Shown: in pieces, positions 13,759 to 14,938 of the stretch
How the letters are laid out: the number at the start of each line of letters is the position of its first letter
How positions within the stretch are numbered: the first letter of the stretch is position 1
Source: Thermoleophilia bacterium
GTDB taxonomy: Bacteria; Actinomycetota; Thermoleophilia; Gaiellales; Gaiellaceae
Assembly: GCA_025933895.1 (NCBI GenBank)
Contig: JAICZB010000029.1
Coordinates: 1-14,938 of the forward strand
Reading direction: 5' to 3'
DNA length: 14,938 nt
Notes under the pieces: generated by a model
The model's database searches: none
Told to the model about the DNA's origin: nothing
Seen by the model: the letters and a program-made list of their open reading frames with translations, nothing else
Program-made: the position numbers and the translations under genes

Positions 13759-14160
13759 CTACGCGAGCGTCGTGACGTAGATCGTGCGCTCGCGCGGGCC
13801 GTCGAACTCGCAGAAGAAGACGCCCTGGTAGGTGCCGAGCGCGAGACCTCCGTCCCGGACTGGGATGAGCACCTGCGGGCTCGAGGCGAGCGAGGCCCGG
13901 GCGTGGGACGGCGCGTTCGGCCCGTCCTCGTCGTCGTGGCGCCACTCCCAGTCGTCGCCGACGACGCGCTGAAAGGCGTTCTCGAGGTCGGTCACGAGCT
14001 CGGGGTCGATGCGCTCGTTGATCGCGACACCGGCGGTCGTGTGCGGGACGTAGACGAGCGCCGCCGAAGCGCCGTTCGTCCCGTCGAGCACCTCGCGAAC
14101 CCGGTCCGTGATCTCGATCAGCTGCGTCTTGCGATCGGTCTTGAGGGAGATCTCCCGCAC
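13759..14160 (-). CDS. YjbQ/UPF0047 family protein
   Basis: 133 residues, the usual length. Conserved family blocks: YVPHTTAGVAINE (37-49, H40, E49), WEWRHDDEDGPNAPSHARAS (71-90, with H86), and LALGTYQGVFFCEFDGPR (106-123). The family forms a small cytosolic trimer with a histidine-lined, metal-binding cavity. E. coli YjbQ shows weak thiamin-phosphate-synthase-like activity, but the true role is unsettled. The GTG at 14160 is chosen because TAGGAT lies exactly 6 nt upstream on this strand, and MREISLKTDRKTQLIEIT is a typical family N-terminus. Divergent from the gene at 14182 and followed closely by the RNA methyltransferase gene. Confidence 0.93.
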   Translation of the reverse strand: MREISLKTDRKTQLIEITDRVREVLDGTNGASAALVYVPHTTAGVAINERIDPELVTDLENAFQRVVGDDWEWRHDDEDGPNAPSHARASLASSPQVLIPVRDGGLALGTYQGVFFCEFDGPRERTIYVTTLA

Positions 14161-14165
14161 GGGTC

Positions 14166-14172
14166 TATCCTA
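14166..14172. promoter_or_regulatory. Shared bidirectional -10 element
   Basis: The heptamer TATCCTA reads TATCCT rightwards (14166-14171) and TAGGAT leftwards (14172-14167). The leftward hexamer is 6 nt before the yjbQ GTG; the rightward one is 10 nt before the ATG at 14182. Neither gene has a Shine-Dalgarno. TTGAGG at 14141-14146 is a possible rightward -35, though its 19-bp spacing is long. Confidence 0.45.
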
Positions 14173-14181
14173 CGAACCCGC

Positions 14182-14938
14182 ATGACCGAGCCGCTTCAGC
14201 AAGGGGAGATCGACGCGCTCAGCGCGGACGCCGACCGCTTCCTCGCGGAGCTCGACGAGGAGACCTACCTCCACTTCGCGGGACTCAAGGAGTCGTACGA
14301 CATCGCGCCGATCTACGAGCGGCACGAGCGCTTGACCGAGCTCGACACGGCGCTCGCGCTCGGCGCCTCGGTCGACGGCGACCGCCGCCGGTGCGAGCTG
14401 TGGAAGTTCGCCTGTGCGGGCTACCTCGGCAATTTCGTCAGCGAGGAGGCGGAGCGCGTCGCCGAGCTCGAGGCGACCCTGACCGCGACGGTCGACGGCG
14501 AGGAGATCCCGTACCGGATGCTCAAGCCGCGGATGATGAACGAGGAGGATCGCGCCGTCCGCGCGCGCATCGAGGCAGCGCGGACCGAGCTCACCGAGGA
14601 GCATCTGAACCCCCTCGAGCTGCAGGCCGCGCAGGTCGGCCAGCGCGAGACGACGCGGCTCGGCGCCGAGAACTACGCGGACCTGTACCGCAGCTTCGGC
14701 TTCCCGCTCGACGATCTCGCGGAGCAGTGCCGCCGCCTGCTCGCCGACACCGAGTCTCTCTGGGAGGAGGCGGGCGAGCGGTTCTTCCGCTCGCGCCTCG
14801 GCCTCGGGCTCCGCGAGGTCGAGCTCTGGGACGTGGGCCGCGCGTGGCGCGGCGACGAGTGGGACCCCGCGTTCCCGCCCGACCGCATGCTCCCGGCCCT
14901 CGAGGGGACCCTCGCCGACCTCGGAATCGACCTGCACG
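14182..14938 (+). CDS. Unrecognised helical protein, N-terminal part, runs off the window
   Basis: An open frame of 252 codons from ATG 14182 to the edge with no stop. It is rich in Glu, Arg, Leu and Ala and predicted largely helical, with no signal peptide or membrane segment. Recognisable stretches are DEETYLHFAGLKESYDIAPIY (about 25-45), RRCELWKFACAGYLG (about 73-87), a long charged helical region around 95-150, and GAENYADLYRSFGFPLDDLAEQCRRLL (about 163-189). The alpha-helical, Glu-rich N-terminal half faintly recalls M3-type metallopeptidases or other helical-bundle hydrolases. The diagnostic HExxH, if any, would lie outside the window, so no function is claimed. Codon-position GC bias and continuity support a real gene. 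It starts divergently from yjbQ over a shared -10 element. Confidence 0.8.
   Translation, partial: MTEPLQQGEIDALSADADRFLAELDEETYLHFAGLKESYDIAPIYERHERLTELDTALALGASVDGDRRRCELWKFACAGYLGNFVSEEAERVAELEATLTATVDGEEIPYRMLKPRMMNEEDRAVRARIEAARTELTEEHLNPLELQAAQVGQRETTRLGAENYADLYRSFGFPLDDLAEQCRRLLADTESLWEEAGERFFRSRLGLGLREVELWDVGRAWRGDEWDPAFPPDRMLPALEGTLADLGIDLH

Overview
The window is very GC-rich and gene-dense, with G/C-biased third codon positions. Gene content and protein similarity by eye suggest an actinobacterium, probably a deep-branching lineage such as Thermoleophilia/Gaiellales. The main pointers are an actinobacterial-type inositol-phosphate synthase next to a phosphatidylinositol-phosphate synthase, GTG starts, and what look like leaderless promoters. 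No species can be named from this sequence alone. I found no tRNA, rRNA, CRISPR array or prophage, and no gene-free stretch longer than about 110 bases.

Layout. (1) 1-623, minus: N-terminal part of dnaK, cut by the window edge. (2) 705-1357: a small transposase unit, a RayT-like Y1 (HUH) transposase gene flanked by inverted copies of the same hairpin. (3) 1360-2807, minus: two overlapping membrane-protein genes, a YczE-family protein followed by an EamA/DMT permease whose apparent start codon is ATA. (4) 2830-4083, plus: tripeptidase pepT, diverging from the yczE-like gene over overlapping promoters and ending in a strong hairpin. (5) 4115-4504, minus: a PRC-barrel protein. (6) 4580-5599, plus: moaA (molybdopterin synthesis). 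(7) 5646-9283, plus: a lipid-head-group cluster made of a PAP2/Aur1-like membrane phosphatase or transferase, a CDP-alcohol phosphotransferase (probable PI-phosphate synthase), ino1, a small membrane protein and a GNAT acetyltransferase. (8) 9305-12363, plus: a glycosyltransferase-PHP fusion, a degenerate uracil-DNA-glycosylase-like protein, and a multi-pass membrane protein with presenilin/signal-peptide-peptidase motifs. (9) 12360-14160, minus: a TrmA/RumA-family RNA m5U methyltransferase and a YjbQ-family protein. (10) 14182 to the end, plus: the N-terminal part of an unrecognised helical protein, diverging from yjbQ.

How the genes fit together. Ino1 makes inositol 3-phosphate from glucose 6-phosphate. 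The CDP-alcohol phosphotransferase would join it to CDP-diacylglycerol to give phosphatidylinositol phosphate. The PAP2 protein just upstream is a good candidate for removing the phosphate, a step with no well-established enzyme in actinobacteria.

The most general regulatory pattern is a TANNNT hexamer exactly 6 nt before the start codon at five gene starts (pepT, yczE-like, moaA, PAP2, yjbQ) and 8 nt before the GT-PHP gene. Those genes mostly lack a usable Shine-Dalgarno, so leaderless transcription is likely. Internal operon genes such as ino1 do have clear ribosome-binding sites.
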